A stretch of 64,000 nt of DNA from Streptomyces sp. TS71-3 (GTDB lineage Bacteria; Actinomycetota; Actinomycetes; Streptomycetales; Streptomycetaceae), in assembly GCF_018327685.1 (NCBI RefSeq), contig NZ_BNEL01000001.1, positions 1,302,001 through 1,366,000 on the forward strand, read 5' to 3'. Under the pieces are notes generated by a model that ran no database searches, had not been told where the DNA came from, and was given only the letters and a program-made list of their open reading frames with translations. How positions within the stretch are numbered: the stretch's first letter is position 1; each line of letters begins with the position of its first letter. Shown here piece by piece: positions 25,843 through 34,783 of this stretch. The translations under genes and the position numbers were made by a program.

Positions 25843-27917
25843 ATGGATCTCGGACGAAGGCGGTTTCTCATGGCCGGCGCCGCTTCAGGCGCGGCCGTGC
25901 TGCTTCCCCAGGGCGCCGAGCAGGCACGGGCCTTCGCGCCGCCGCGGGTCCGTACGCGGTCCGCGGACGCCGCGGTGCCGACGACCCCGGCCCTGAGGAA
26001 GTACGTCGATCCGCTGCCCAGGCTGAAGACGGCCATCCCGGATCCGTCCGTGTATCCGGGTGCCGACTACTACGAGATGACGATGCTCCAGCGGACGTGG
26101 CGGTTCCACCGGGATCTCGGGCCGGCCACCGTGTGGGGTTACTGGACGAGGAACCCCCACGACCCCCGCGAGCCGACCGGCATGGGGTATCTCGGGCCGA
26201 CCATCGTCGCGACGAAGGACCATCCCTCCGTCGTCAAATACCGCACCGAGCTGCCGACCACCCATCTGTTCCAGCCCGTGGTCGACCTGATCCGCGCGGG
26301 GGACCCCCAGCTCACCCCGCCGCCCTACAACGGCATGACGGAGCTTCCCGAGGGTGTGGACGTGTTCAACGTCGTGCACAGCACGGCGGCTTCACACCGC
26401 CGCAGTCCGACGGTCTGCCCATGCACTGGTTCAGCCCTTAGGGGTCCTTGCACTATGAGCGTCCGATCAGGTCGCGTGGTCTGGTGCCGTGCATCGCAAG
26501 GCGCCGGAGAGTCCTTGATGGGGGTCCCCCCGCTCGCGCGAAGCCGAGAGTGGGGGAGGAGCTACCAGGGCTTTTCGGCAACGCGGCGAGGTGCGGTGCC
26601 GGGCCGCGCGAGCCGGGCGGGCATAGTGCAAGGACCCCTTAGGGCGTCCACGGCCCGGACTACGCCACGCTGGACCCGGGGCGCGTCAGGCCGAACGAGG
26701 CGATCTACGCCTACACCAACCACGAGAACTCCGCCATGCTGTGGTACCACGACCACGCCATGGCGATCACCAGCCTCAACGTCTACGCGGGGCTGGCCGG
26801 TGCCTGCCTCATCCGCGACCCCGCCGACAGGCGGCTCGGGCTGCCGGAGGGCGAGTTCGAGGTTCCGCTCGTCCTCCAGGACCGGACGTTCAACGCGGAC
26901 GGGTCGCTCGCCTACACCATGACCGAGGTCGACGGCGCGGACACCGCCGTCGTCAACGGAAAGGCGTACCCCCTCCTCGCCGTCCAGCCGCGGCGCTACC
27001 GGCTGCGTATCCTCAACGGCTCCAACGAGCGGTTCTGGCGGCTGCGGTTCAAGGCCGGGGCCACGACCCTGCCGTTCTGGGTGATCGGCACGGACGGCGG
27101 CTACCGCACTCCGGTGCGGTTGGAGAGCATCCTGACCTCGCCGGCCGAGCGGTTCGACGTGATCGTCGACTTCGGCCAGGTCCCCCTGGGCACGAACGTC
27201 ACCCTCCAGAACTTCGACGCCCCGGTCCACTACCCCGACGGCACCGGTCCGGAGATCCCGGAGATCATGCGGTTCCAGGTGACCGAGCGGCTGTCGGGAG
27301 CGGACAGGTCGACGCCGCCCGCGGCACTCCGGCTGCCGGCGGTCGTACCGATCGTGCCGACGCCGCGGACGCGCCGGCGGGAGTTCGTCGTCCACCAGAA
27401 GGTGGTCAACGAGACCATCACCCTCAACGGGCTGCTCTTCATGGCTCCGAACGAGGATGTCATCGAGAACGGCTCCACCGAGATCTGGGAGTACATCGAC
27501 CTCCAGCACGAGGGCCACCCGATGCACGTCCACCTGATCAACTTCCAGGTGGTGAACAGGCAGTCGCTCGACGCGACCGCCTACCAGGCGGACTACGAGA
27601 CATGGCTCGCGGGCGGCCGGAAGCCGGCGGACAGGCCCGTGCTGGAGAAGTACCTCAGCGGTGCGCCCACGTCACCGGACCCGGACGAGGACTTGGCCTA
27701 CAAGGACACGGTCAAGATCTACCCGGCGACGGTGACCAGGATCATCATGACGTTCGACGTGCCGGGCACCATCGCGTCCATCCCGGGCAGCGGCACCGAG
27801 CTGCCGGCGACGTACGTCCACCACTGCCACATCCTCGAACACGAGGACAACGACCTGATGAGGCCGTGGACGATCGTCGGCAACGGTGCCGAGGGCGCCG
27901 GCGGCGGCAGCCGCTGA
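25843..27917 (+). pseudogene. Multicopper oxidase (CotA-like), Tat-exported, disrupted by frameshift and MITE
   Basis: The intact protein would be about 624 residues. ATG at 25843 begins a twin-arginine signal (GRRRFLMAGAASGAAVLL). Copper ligands remain downstream: WYHDHAM, HEGHPMHVHLI and the C-terminal HHCHILEHEDNDLM. Near 26378 one base is missing in the first ligand motif (H-x-HGG), so the reading moves from the signal frame to the frame of GFTPPQSDGLPMHWFSP. That frame stops at TAG (26439-26441), where a MITE begins; after it the gene resumes with GVHGPDYATL at 26643. The 201 inserted bases keep the frame, but the stops at both junctions and the deletion abolish the product. Confidence 0.9.
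26441..26638 (-). mobile_element. MITE, 198 bp, family A, inside the multicopper oxidase gene
   Basis: Inverted repeats GGGGTCCTTGCACTATG at both ends and flanking TTA repeats (26438-26440, 26639-26641; TTAG if one end base is counted with the target). It is the reverse-orientation relative of the element at 6985-7251, lacking its extra hairpin. It has no transposase. The insertion lies in the first cupredoxin domain. Confidence 0.9.
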
Positions 27918-27923
27918 CGGCGG

Positions 27924-28110
27924 GCTGGCGTTCGGGCACCTGCTCGGCTTCGAGGGGACGGATCCCGGTCTCGGCCTGCTCTCCCTCGTCTTCCTGGTCG
28001 CCCTCGGCGTCGACTACGGCATCTTCCCGATGCACCGCATGCGCGTGGAGTCCCTGACGGGCGCCGAGCCGCGGCGGGCGGCGCTCAGGGCGCCGCGGAC
28101 CACCGGCGGG
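27924..28110 (+). pseudogene. MMPL-family transporter remnant
   Basis: Directly after the oxidase stop, an in-frame stretch reads FGHLLGFEGTDPGLGLL, LVFLVALGVDYGIFPMHRM and ESLTGAEPRRAALRAPRTTGG, the membrane-helix region with the GVDY proton-relay motif of MMPL/RND lipid exporters. Nothing recognisable lies before or after, so only about 60 of over 700 residues remain. Confidence 0.75.
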
Positions 28111-28222
28111 TGCGGCAGCGTGATCTCTTTCCGGAACTCGGACGCGTTCCCGTGGTGACGCGGTGCTGCGCCGCGACACGGCCGCACGGCAGCACAGCCG
28201 TATGGCCGCGCGGTCGAGGATG

Positions 28223-29275
28223 TCAGGGCGCCGACAACCGCGGGCAGTAGACGTTCTCCTCGGTCTCGCAGTCGTGCACGGTGCCGTCCGCGTTGGCGAC
28301 CAGTTCCTGTTGGGGATGGTCCGGGACCGCGGGGGTGAAGAACGGCTTCTTGCCGTCTTTGATGACGCTTTTGTACGTCCCCTTGGAATCGCTGTACGTC
28401 GCGTCTATCACCCATTGGCAGTCCTGGTCCCTGATGGCGGCCTCTATCCGCAGCGCACCAGGGGTCGTGTTCTTGCCCAGATTGATCGTGTGGTCCTTGA
28501 AGTAGGGGCGGTCGCCGTCGATCACGAGAGGGGAGGCACTGTCCTTGTTGAGGTCGAAGAAGACGCCGTCGCGGGGGCCTCCACCCTCCGACACGGCGTA
28601 CACGACGGCTTTCGCCGCGGCGGGCCGGCAGTGGACCTTCCTCGCGTGCATGTCGACGATGGAGAGCTGGCTCTCCCGGTCGCTGTAGATGTCGACGTAC
28701 ACCGTGTTCTCCGCCCCGCTGTACACCTTCGCCCTTCCTCGCCAGGACTCGTCCACGATATGGACGTCCGGTCCGTGGAGGAGAGCGTCTGCCCGCTGCC
28801 AGGCCCGCGGGTCCTGCCTGTGGGTGAAGCCGGTGGTGATGGTCTTCTTCTGGGCCTCACTCAGGGTGTGGTCGTAGAGGTAGATGCTGTCGATGGGCAT
28901 GTCCTGCTCGTACCGGACCCTCGCCGTGAACGGCGGTTCCTTCTGGTCGATGGAGTGCTGAACGGACGCCTCGTGCCGGGCGGTCCAGGGAAGGCTGATG
29001 TAGTCCGTCGCGATTCCGTACACCGTCGCGCACACCGCGGCCACCGCGATCCATCCGAAGCGGACTCCGACGCGCTTCCATCTCTCCCTGCGGGGCAACC
29101 CTTCCGCACCCGGTGCGATCTCGCTCGTCACGAGGTCCCCGAGGGAGGCGGGCGTGGATCCGGGGCCCGGCCCGGACGGGGGAGTGGACGGCGCCGCGCT
29201 GCTCCCCGACTCCGCGGCGGGCGTCGGCGGTGGGCTCGTCGGCGGTGGGTTCTCGGAAGGGTCCGCTTCCGGCAT
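28223..29275 (-). CDS. Unknown single-span membrane protein
   Basis: 350 residues, family not recognised. The N-terminal 60 residues are proline- and serine-rich, then a charged segment and one membrane helix (FGWIAVAAVCATVYGIATDYI, near residue 95). The rest is an extracytoplasmic domain with scattered tyrosine/aspartate-rich strands and four cysteines (CRP, DCQW, DCET, YCP), which might form disulfides. ATG at 29275 is chosen for the strong site GGAGGGCGAAG just before it. No neighbour is clearly linked; the gene faces away from the prenyl synthase gene. Confidence 0.8.
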   Translation of the reverse strand: MPEADPSENPPPTSPPPTPAAESGSSAAPSTPPSGPGPGSTPASLGDLVTSEIAPGAEGLPRRERWKRVGVRFGWIAVAAVCATVYGIATDYISLPWTARHEASVQHSIDQKEPPFTARVRYEQDMPIDSIYLYDHTLSEAQKKTITTGFTHRQDPRAWQRADALLHGPDVHIVDESWRGRAKVYSGAENTVYVDIYSDRESQLSIVDMHARKVHCRPAAAKAVVYAVSEGGGPRDGVFFDLNKDSASPLVIDGDRPYFKDHTINLGKNTTPGALRIEAAIRDQDCQWVIDATYSDSKGTYKSVIKDGKKPFFTPAVPDHPQQELVANADGTVHDCETEENVYCPRLSAP

Positions 29276-29547
29276 CTTCGCCCTCCTCGGACGTGGTGCG
29301 ACGACATCGCGCAGGTTCGCAGAAGCGCAGGGCCGGTCCAAGGGCGTTATGCGTCAAAGGAGCGGGTGCGGGGGTCCGGGGGTGCGGGGGTAGCGGGTGC
29401 CGGTGTCCGCCGGGGTCGCCCATGTGCAGGTGGTTGCCGTGCGTTGGCGCGCCCGGTGCCTCGTCCGCCTCGGCGATCTCACCGTCGTCCCGCCCGTCTA
29501 GGCTCGGACGAGCGGTGGCCGTCGGCCTGGCGGAAAGGCGGGAAAGC

Positions 29548-30459
29548 GTGCGCGGGTGGGACAGGGCGCTGGACGCGGCGGGGATCCACGACCCCGGGCT
29601 GCGCGGTGACTACGGCCGGCAGCGGGAGCAGGTCGTGCGGTACAAGCGGGAGGTCGTGCTGGCCGCCGGGCTGCTGCTGCCGGAGCGGCTGGTCCCGCAC
29701 GTGATCGCCGCCGTCGCCTTCATGCACCGCACGGACACGCTGCTCGACAGCGGCCCGGTCGAGGGGCGCGCGGCCGCCTACGAGCAGTGGGGCGAGGAGG
29801 TCGCGCGGGGTCTGGGCGCCGGGGAGTCCGACCACCCCGAACTGCGCGCGCTTCTCGCCACCGTCTCCGCGCACCCCGTCCTGCGCGACCGGGTGGTGGA
29901 CTACCTTGCCGCGGCCGGCGCGGACCTCGACTTCACCGGGTTCCAGGCCGAGGCCGACTACCAGAGCTACGTGGACGGCTACTCGCTGCCCGCCTTCATG
30001 GTCGTGACCACCCTGCTCGGTCCCGACGGCGACCAGAGCGCCTACCGCGCCGCCTGCCGCACGTACATCGAGGCCGGCCAGCGGCTCGACTTCGTCAACG
30101 ACCTCGCCGAGGACCTGGCGGGCGGCCGGCTGACGATTCCCGAGCAGGTCCTGAAGCAGCACGACGTCACCCGCGCCGACCTGGAGCAGGCCCGCGACCT
30201 CCCAGGAGTCCGGGCGCTGATCGCCGGCCTGCTCGACCGGACCGACCGCGCCCTCGCCGACGCGCGGGCGCTGGTCGACCTGGTGCCGGCCGCGAACCGG
30301 CCCATGGTCCGGTTCATGATCCGCGTGGACGAGCTCACCAGCGCGGCCGCCCGCGCCGACATGCCCGCACTGCTCCACCGTTCCGCGAGCCCCTCGAAGT
30401 TCGCGGCTCTACGGGCCCTGGGCGGCGAGTACGTCCGCTCTCGCCCGCTCCGCGGCTGA
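29548..30459 (+). CDS. Squalene/phytoene synthase family protein
   Basis: 303 residues of the head-to-head prenyl synthase fold. Both aspartate motifs are recognisable: DTLLD after MHRT and DLAED in FVNDLAEDLAGGR, followed by IPEQVLKQHDV, typical of this family. It would condense prenyl diphosphates, e.g. farnesyl or geranylgeranyl diphosphate. GTG at 29548 follows GGGAAAGC; GTG at 29515 is an alternative. A P450 remnant lies convergently downstream, suggesting a former terpenoid cluster. No desaturase or cyclase genes are nearby, so the product is unknown. Confidence 0.88.
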   Translation: MRGWDRALDAAGIHDPGLRGDYGRQREQVVRYKREVVLAAGLLLPERLVPHVIAAVAFMHRTDTLLDSGPVEGRAAAYEQWGEEVARGLGAGESDHPELRALLATVSAHPVLRDRVVDYLAAAGADLDFTGFQAEADYQSYVDGYSLPAFMVVTTLLGPDGDQSAYRAACRTYIEAGQRLDFVNDLAEDLAGGRLTIPEQVLKQHDVTRADLEQARDLPGVRALIAGLLDRTDRALADARALVDLVPAANRPMVRFMIRVDELTSAAARADMPALLHRSASPSKFAALRALGGEYVRSRPLRG

Positions 30460-30474
30460 CCGGGCGCTGTGCCG

Positions 30475-30516
30475 ACCGGTCCCGCCGGCGGGCGGGGGCC
30501 CGCCGGCCGGACCGGT
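30475..30516. terminator. Strong hairpin after the prenyl synthase gene
   Basis: A stem of 19 base pairs with one mismatch (30475-30493 with 30498-30516) and loop GGGG, starting 15 bases after the stop. It probably terminates the plus-strand gene and also lies at the decayed end of the P450 remnant. Confidence 0.75.
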
Positions 30517-31019
30517 GCGGGTTTGCCCACAGGCCGCAGGCGCCAGCGTGAGGCGATCACCGCGAGCACGATCGTCGCCTCCGTCATGCCCCGTCCCGTG
30601 GCGGGGTCGCCGGCAGCCATGATGTGGGAGAGCAGGTCGTCCGGTGGGGTGTCGAGACCGCGGTAGTACCCGACGATCTCGTCCATGGCCCCGGCAAGGG
30701 CTCGCTCGGAGCGCCGGTAACGGAGGTTTCCGGGGAACGGCAGCCGGTGCACCCAGGGCAGCGGTACGACGGTGCGCTTGAAGAGCCCCCGCACCAGCTC
30801 GGGGATCGCCCCGGCCATCGCGGCGACCGACGTACCGTGCGGGTCGACGGTGACGAGGGTGCGGCACGCCACGCGGATCGTCGTCCGCAGCATCTCGGCG
30901 TCGAGGGCCACCGCCCCGCCCGGACGCCGGCTGCCCGCAGTCTCGGCGGCGCACCGGGCCATGATGGGCGCGTCCATGTCCAAGCGGGTGCGCTGGAAGG
31001 CCACCTGCCGCCCCGAAGA
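30500..31019 (-). pseudogene. Cytochrome P450 remnant with internal deletion
   Basis: The minus strand reads VAFQRTRLDMDAPIMARC, then ALDAEMLRTTIRVACRTL, VRGLFKRTVVPLPW, LRYRRSERALAGAMDEIVGYYRGL and PDDLLSHIM, a P450 from about helix C to helix G/H. At GDPATGRGM it jumps directly to TEATIVLAVIASRWRLRP, which in intact P450s lies after the heme-binding loop. Helix I, ExxR and the heme cysteine are therefore deleted, and the first 80-100 residues are missing. The remaining halves are in one frame, pointing to a clean internal deletion. Confidence 0.85.
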
Positions 31020-31041
31020 GACCGCGCACGCATCTAGGCCA

Positions 31042-31057
31042 TACCGACTAGTCGGTA
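31042..31057. promoter_or_regulatory. 16-bp perfect palindrome, TetR-type operator
   Basis: TACCGACTAGTCGGTA is fully self-complementary and sits 82 bases before the MFS start at 31139. The form resembles TetR-family operators. No TetR gene is adjacent; the nearest in this window is at 41.9 kb, whose own upstream region holds ACCGATCGGT. Confidence 0.6.
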
Positions 31058-31138
31058 CTAGCCTCTGGTAACCCCGACACGGCCACGGCGCGCATGCGCC
31101 CCCGTTCGGCCTGTTCTCGGGTTCCTTGAGGAGGCAGC

Positions 31139-32845
31139 ATGCCCGCTCATCCGCCCCCGGCCGCCGGCACAGACCCGCGCTCCGTCCCCGCGGCCGACGC
31201 GCGGGGAGCCGTCTCCTGGCTCTGGCGCAGGGACCTGCAGCACTACCCCGGCGCGGGCCGCCGGTACGCGTACCTCGCGATCGTGGTGGTGACCACGGTC
31301 GTCCTGTACTACGAGCTCTACGTCCAGTACGCGGTGGCCACGTCCGTGATCACCCACTTCCACATGAGCTACACCTACTTCGTGTGGGTGTCCGTGATCG
31401 GCAACGCGGTGGGCGCCTTCACCTCGCTCGCCGCCGGGCTCGCCGACCGGTGGGGGCGGGCCAACCTGGTCGTCTGGGGTCTGCTGATCGCCGGCCTGCT
31501 GCTGCTCGTGGGGATGCCGGACGCGCCCGACAAGACGGCCTATCTCCTGCTGTTCACCGCGGTCGGGTTCGTCGAGGGCGTCGTGCTGGTCGCCACGCCC
31601 GCGCTCATCCGCGACTTCTCGCCGCAGCTCGGGCGGGCGACGGCCATGGGGTACTGGACCATGGGGCCGGTGCTCGGCAGCCTCGTGGTCACGCTCGTGA
31701 CCAGCAGCACCCTCTCGTCCTCGACCTGGCAGGACGAGCTGCGCTACTCCGGGATCGCCGGGCTGATCGTGTTCGTCGTCGCGCTGTTCGGGCTGCGCGA
31801 GCTGACGCCCGGCCTCCGCGACCAGATCATGGTCAGCCTGGACGACCGGCGGCTCGTGGAGGCGCGCGCCCGGCAGGCCGCCGGCGCCGAGCGCCCGACG
31901 GGCGGGCTGTGGCGGCAGATGATGCGGCTGGACGTGGTCGGATCGGCCATCGCCATCAGCGTGTTCCTGCTCCTCTACTTCTCCGCGGTGGGGAACTTCG
32001 TCGTCTACTTCTCCGCCAACTTCGGCTACAGCCAGCAGCGCACCAACGCGCTCGCCAACTGGTACTGGGGATCCAACGCCATCGCCCTCGTCGTCGCGGG
32101 GCTGATCTCCGACCGCCTGCGCGTGCGCAAACCGTTCATGCTGGTCGGCGCCATCGGATCGATCGCGGCCACGTCGACGTTCGCCGTCCTCGCGACCCAC
32201 CACGGTACCGGCTACTACACCTTCGCCTGGCTCTTCGTGGCCATCGGGGCGCTCTCGGGCGTCACCTACGCGCCGTGGATGGCGAGTTTCACGGAGACCG
32301 TCGAGAAGCGGAACCCGGCGGCCACCGCCACCGGACTCGCCGTCTGGGGCTGGATCATCCGGATCGTCGTGGCCGTCTCCAGCGCCTGCGTCCCGCTGGT
32401 CGTCACCTCCGCGTCCCCGCTGGTGGAGCACGGGACCCAGGTCGCCGAGGCCCAGAAGGAGGCGGGACCCGCGCTGGCGGTCGTCCAGGCCCACCAGGAT
32501 CTCTTCGACCAGCTGGGCAAGTACCCGCCGAACGCGGTGCCGTCCGACCTGGCCGCACGCGCCGCGCGCGAGGTGGGGCCGGACCGCCTCGCCCTCGTGC
32601 GGAAGGCCCAGCCACAGCTGAAGATCCTCCAGGAGTACGGCCCCGAGGTGCTGAAGGCCGGCGAGGACGGGCCGGGGCAGTGGCAGACCTGGTGGTGGGT
32701 CACCGCGGCGGGCCAGGTGGTGTTCGTCCCGTTCATCTTCGTGATGGTCGGGCGGTGGAGCCCCGGCAAGGCCAAGGAGGACGAGTTGCGGCACCGCCGC
32801 ACGGTCGACGACGAGGTGCTGGCCCTCGCGGCCGAGGAGGGGTGA
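31139..32845 (+). CDS. MFS transporter with a periplasmic insert before the last helix
   Basis: 568 residues with about 12 helices. The first-half loop has LADRWGRANL, the MFS A-type motif, and the second half LISDRLRVRKP. A hydrophilic stretch of about 100 residues (roughly 425-525, with QKEAGPALAVVQAHQDLFDQ and repeated charged helices) precedes the last helix (VTAAGQVVFVPFIFVMVGRW), as in the metabolite:proton symporters of this Streptomyces group. ATG at 31139 has GAGGAGG 5 bases upstream. A TetR-type palindrome lies upstream. Substrate unknown. Confidence 0.9.
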   Translation: MPAHPPPAAGTDPRSVPAADARGAVSWLWRRDLQHYPGAGRRYAYLAIVVVTTVVLYYELYVQYAVATSVITHFHMSYTYFVWVSVIGNAVGAFTSLAAGLADRWGRANLVVWGLLIAGLLLLVGMPDAPDKTAYLLLFTAVGFVEGVVLVATPALIRDFSPQLGRATAMGYWTMGPVLGSLVVTLVTSSTLSSSTWQDELRYSGIAGLIVFVVALFGLRELTPGLRDQIMVSLDDRRLVEARARQAAGAERPTGGLWRQMMRLDVVGSAIAISVFLLLYFSAVGNFVVYFSANFGYSQQRTNALANWYWGSNAIALVVAGLISDRLRVRKPFMLVGAIGSIAATSTFAVLATHHGTGYYTFAWLFVAIGALSGVTYAPWMASFTETVEKRNPAATATGLAVWGWIIRIVVAVSSACVPLVVTSASPLVEHGTQVAEAQKEAGPALAVVQAHQDLFDQLGKYPPNAVPSDLAARAAREVGPDRLALVRKAQPQLKILQEYGPEVLKAGEDGPGQWQTWWWVTAAGQVVFVPFIFVMVGRWSPGKAKEDELRHRRTVDDEVLALAAEEG

Positions 32846-32965
32846 CGTCCGCTTCGGCCGCCGGCTGGTGAGGGTGGCGTCCGGTTTCGGCCGCCAGCCG
32901 GTGAGGATGGCGCCCGCTGCGGCGACGAGCCGGTGAGGGCGGCGCCCGCTTGGGCGGCGCCTGCT
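32846..32965. repeat. Degenerate tandem repeat of about 32 bp at the MFS 3' end
   Basis: Three imperfect copies of GCCGCCAGCCGGTGAGGGTGG-like units start right after the MFS stop codon; each contains GGTGAGG and GGCGCCCGCT or GGCGTCCG. Confidence 0.55.
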
Positions 32966-33052
32966 TCGGCCGTGGGTCGTCCCGGGGGCTGCCGGCTCCA
33001 CGCCCGACATTTGTCCAAGACCCGCGGCCGAGGGCCCCCGCACCATTCAGGC

Positions 33053-33862
33053 ATGACGGAAAACGACGCCCCGCACGCGCAGGGGATGCACGTGGTGCAC
33101 GACGGTCCGCGGCAGGCACCGCCGCTTCTGCTCATCCACGGGTCGGGGGCCTCGGGCAGCACCTGGGGCCCGGTGGTCCCCGCACTCGCCGCCCGCCACC
33201 ACGTCATCCGGGTCGACCTGCCGGGGTGCGGGCAGTCCCCGCCCGCCCGGTCCTACGACGTGCCCGCGCAGGCGGACCGGACGGCGGCGCTCCTCGACCA
33301 CCTCGGGCTGCGCCACGTCGCCGTGGCCGGGCACTCCAGCGGCGGCTACGTCGCCACCGCGCTCGCCGAACGGCGCCCCGGCCTGGTGGCGTCGCTCGCG
33401 CTGGTCAGCAGCGGGCCGAGTCCCGGCGCGCTGCTGCCGCAGCCGCTCATCCACCGCGTACTGCTGGCCCCGCCCTTCGGCCCGCTCGTCTGGCCGGCGC
33501 GTTCGGACGCGATGGTCCGCGGCGGGATCAGGGCGACGGCCGCCCGCCCGGTGGACATCCCGGACGACATGGTCGCCGACATGCGGGACATCACGTACCG
33601 GTCGCTCAGGACCGTGCTGAGCCGGAACTCCGCGTACCTCGCCGAACGGAGCCTGCCCGAGCGCCTGGCCGCCCTCGGCGTCCCGCTGCTGGTGGTCTTC
33701 GGCGCCGCCGACCCCCGATGGGATCCGCAGTCGGCGCACCGGTACGAGGCGGTGCCTGGCGCGCGGGTCGAGTTCCTGCCGGGCGTGGGGCACCTGCCGA
33801 TGCTGGAAGCGCCCGAGAGGACCGCCGAACTGCTGCTGGGCTTCACGGCGACGGGCCGCTGA
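33053..33862 (+). CDS. Alpha/beta hydrolase
   Basis: 269 residues. Oxyanion region LIHGSGASGSTWGP, nucleophile elbow GHSSGGY (serine near residue 95), the acid in FGAADPRWD and the catalytic histidine in GVGHLPMLE form a complete triad. The length is typical for esterases, lactonases or C-C hydrolases of this fold. ATG at 33053. Its stop lies 9 bases before the AraC gene, so the two are co-transcribed; the regulator may act on this gene. Confidence 0.9.
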   Translation: MTENDAPHAQGMHVVHDGPRQAPPLLLIHGSGASGSTWGPVVPALAARHHVIRVDLPGCGQSPPARSYDVPAQADRTAALLDHLGLRHVAVAGHSSGGYVATALAERRPGLVASLALVSSGPSPGALLPQPLIHRVLLAPPFGPLVWPARSDAMVRGGIRATAARPVDIPDDMVADMRDITYRSLRTVLSRNSAYLAERSLPERLAALGVPLLVVFGAADPRWDPQSAHRYEAVPGARVEFLPGVGHLPMLEAPERTAELLLGFTATGR

Positions 33863-33871
33863 GGGGCCGCC

Positions 33872-34783
33872 ATGGTCCCCTCGACCTACACTGGCCAGGT
33901 GCTGTCGAGCGGGGCACCACCCGACTGGGCGCTGGTGGACATCGCCGTCCCGGGCCCGTCATGCCGGCTGCCGGGCATCACCATGGCCGGGTTCCGCCAG
34001 CGCACCCCCGCACCCGTGGACATCGCCATGGTCGCGCACCCCTCCGTCACCCTCCTCGTGGACCTGAGCGGGACAGAGGGCATCCTCTACGACGTCCACG
34101 GCCGGTGCGAGCGCGGCAGCGTCGTCGCCGGGCTCGTCCCCGGCGATCTCCGGGCGTCCGGCTGGGGAGCCGGCGACTGCCTCCAGATCCGGCTGGAACC
34201 GGTGGTGGCGGGCGCGGTGTTCGGCGCTTCGTGGGAGCTCAGCGGCGCGGTGGTGCCCTTCGCGGAGGTGTGGGGCCGCGACGCGGGGCGGGTCGAGGAC
34301 GAGCTGCGTCGCGCCGCGTCGTGGGACGCGCGGTTCGCCATCGCGGTGGACCTCCTCGGCCGGCGGCTGGCCGCCCGCCCGCCCGTCGATCCGGAGGTCG
34401 CGCACGCCTGGCGGCGGATGGGCGCCGGCCGGGGGCGGGTGCGGGTCGAGCGCCTTGCGGACGAGGTCGGATGGAGCCGGGGGCGCCTGTGGTCCCGGTT
34501 CCGGTCCCAGCTCGGCATCACGCCCAAGCGCGCCGCCCGGCTGGTGCGGTTCGACCACGCCGCGCGCCTTCTGGTGGCGGGTCACGCCGCGGCGGGCGTC
34601 GCCGCCGCGAGCGGCTACGCCGACCAGTCCCACCTCCACCGCGAGGTCCGGGCGTTCACCGGACTCACCCCCGCGGCCGTGGCCGCAGCGCCGTGGCTCG
34701 CGATCGACGACGTGGCGTGGCCGGACTCCTCCCCGGCGCGGAGGCCGGGGGCGGGCGGCGGGGGTTTCCCCGGGCTCCTCTGA
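33872..34783 (+). CDS. AraC family transcriptional regulator
   Basis: 303 residues. The N-terminal 180 residues are a cupin-like sensor region (VTLLVDLSGTEGILYDVHG). The C-terminus has an AraC helix-turn-helix pair: RVERLADEVGWSRGRLWSRF, LGITPKRAARLVRFDHAARLL and GYADQSHLHREVRAFTGLTP. ATG at 33872, 9 bases after the hydrolase stop. The last 25 residues are proline/glycine-rich and not conserved. A 13-base tandem repeat follows the stop. Confidence 0.88.
   Translation: MVPSTYTGQVLSSGAPPDWALVDIAVPGPSCRLPGITMAGFRQRTPAPVDIAMVAHPSVTLLVDLSGTEGILYDVHGRCERGSVVAGLVPGDLRASGWGAGDCLQIRLEPVVAGAVFGASWELSGAVVPFAEVWGRDAGRVEDELRRAASWDARFAIAVDLLGRRLAARPPVDPEVAHAWRRMGAGRGRVRVERLADEVGWSRGRLWSRFRSQLGITPKRAARLVRFDHAARLLVAGHAAAGVAAASGYADQSHLHREVRAFTGLTPAAVAAAPWLAIDDVAWPDSSPARRPGAGGGGFPGLL

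Noticed and set aside
25562..25996. Possible secreted protein starting with a signal-like sequence
   Set aside because: The mature part has no similarity and overlaps the oxidase gene in another frame.
26448..26642. Short frame within the MITE
   Set aside because: Product of the non-coding element; it only joins the two junction stops.
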